Virus record (IMG/VR): IMGVR_UViG_3300033141_005645
Span: 1 to 47,348 of that record
DNA from: a virus
Direction: 5' to 3' (one strand)
DNA length: 47,348 nucleotides
Shown here one piece after another: positions 46,950 to 47,348 of the stretch; the first letter of the stretch is position 1; each line of letters begins with the position of its first letter. Under the pieces are notes generated by a model, which had not been told where the DNA came from, searched no databases, and saw only the letters and a program-made list of their open reading frames with translations. The position numbers and the translations under genes were made by a program.

Positions 46950-47320
46950 TGTTGGCGTATGAACGAAGTGGAACGTGTGACGGCTGCGGCTGCGCGCTTC
47001 AGGGCGGCGACACGGTGTATTGCCGTGCGTGTCTGGATGGCTACCTGAAGGACGAGACAGAGAAGCCGCAGGAGGCGGCGGCTCGTAATCATTACCAGTT
47101 CGCCTGCCAGACTGGCGATATGGGGCAGGGCGGCTTTCATCCGCTCACGTGCGCCGGTGGCGGTGGAGAACACAGCGGAGTCTGTCTTGTGTTCGTGGAT
47201 GGGCGCTGGCGCTGTCCGGTTCAGGGCTGCCAGCACACGCAAGAACCGTTCGAGCCGTGGGAAGCTGCGCGGCGAAGATATGAAGCCCGCGAGGGCAAAG
47301 GAGACGGCGATGGCAAGTGA
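46949..47320 (+). CDS. Cys-rich zinc-ribbon protein
   Basis: A 123-residue protein with CDGCGC and CRAC near the start and further Cys later (CAGGGG, CPVQGC). It would bind one or two zinc ions. Pattern is like small early zinc-binding proteins of large phages. It overlaps the next gene (starting at 47310, complete at 76-324), so the operon runs unbroken across the contig ends. Confidence 0.75.
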   Translation: MLAYERSGTCDGCGCALQGGDTVYCRACLDGYLKDETEKPQEAAARNHYQFACQTGDMGQGGFHPLTCAGGGGEHSGVCLVFVDGRWRCPVQGCQHTQEPFEPWEAARRRYEAREGKGDGDGK

Positions 47321-47348
47321 TATGAAGCTAATCACGGTTGACGAAATC
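47235..47348. repeat. 114-bp terminal direct repeat (right copy)
   Basis: Identical to bases 1-114; see the left copy. It shows the early operon is continuous through the circle junction. Confidence 0.95.
47310..47348 (+). CDS. 5' end of the small gene complete at 76-324 (partial)
   Basis: The first 13 codons (MASDMKLITVDEI) of the gene that continues at the left end. Same SD AAAGGAG. Partial only because the window ends. Confidence 0.85.
   Translation, partial: MASDMKLITVDEI

Overview
The window holds one complete temperate tailed-phage genome. Bases 1-114 are repeated exactly at 47235-47348, so the unit is about 47.2 kb and is either circularly permuted, terminally redundant, or joined by an assembly overlap; the gene that starts at base 76 continues an operon running off the right end. 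The DNA is GC-rich, uses the standard code with many GTG and TTG starts, and most genes have Shine-Dalgarno (SD) sites and ATGA, GTGA or TAATG overlaps. The host is not identifiable from the sequence. It is a bacterium, probably from a poorly cultured lineage, judging by the many host-like short palindromic repeats scattered through the phage. No tRNA gene or CRISPR array was recognised by eye.

Layout. (1) A rightward early operon starts at a strong sigma70-type promoter at 39137-39165 and runs across the ends to 4783: Cro-like repressor, small proteins, two short terminase-like ATPases flanking a membrane-anchored lytic transglycosylase, DUF5131 protein, ASCH protein, many Cys-rich zinc-ribbon or DnaJ-zinc-finger proteins, a SpoU-type RNA methyltransferase, DnaB-like helicase, a likely replication initiator, and a secreted staphylococcal-type nuclease. 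(2) A leftward operon, 17728 down to 5082, carries small and large terminase, DUF935-type portal, MuF-type head protein, a small helical protein, an MmcB-like PD-(D/E)XK protein, an N6/N4 DNA methyltransferase, a C5 DNA methyltransferase, an HExxH zincin, then (after a 1-kb non-coding region with 11-bp iterons) a ParB-fold protein, a zinc-ribbon protein, a small protein and an SNF2 ATPase. (3) A rightward late operon, 18075-36123, carries Mu-like protease/scaffold, decoration protein, major capsid protein, connectors, tail tube, tail-assembly chaperones with a probable -1 frameshift, a moron island with an antisense gene, a lipoprotein and an HNH endonuclease, tape measure with an NlpC/P60 domain, tail tip and fibre, holin-like proteins, a lipoprotein and a putative endolysin. 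(4) A leftward lysogeny block, 39062-36108, carries an S24-like repressor lacking the usual catalytic residues, a small membrane protein and a large serine integrase.

The phage looks like a temperate siphovirus with Mu-type head genes but a serine integrase instead of a transposase. Packaging/portal and capsid/tail genes are transcribed divergently from 17729-18074, which contains nested inverted repeats and may be a packaging or control site.

The most unusual feature is a set of short hairpin repeats. One family (stem CCCKCC/GGMGGG, core GTCGCATAAAGCTATGG) has at least ten copies. All seven plus-strand copies lying at gene junctions end 12-29 nt before the next start codon. Other copies are inserted in frame in proteins or form their C-terminal tails. 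Related A/B/C-type repeats also lie in the SNF2 and MuF genes and at junctions of the leftward operon.
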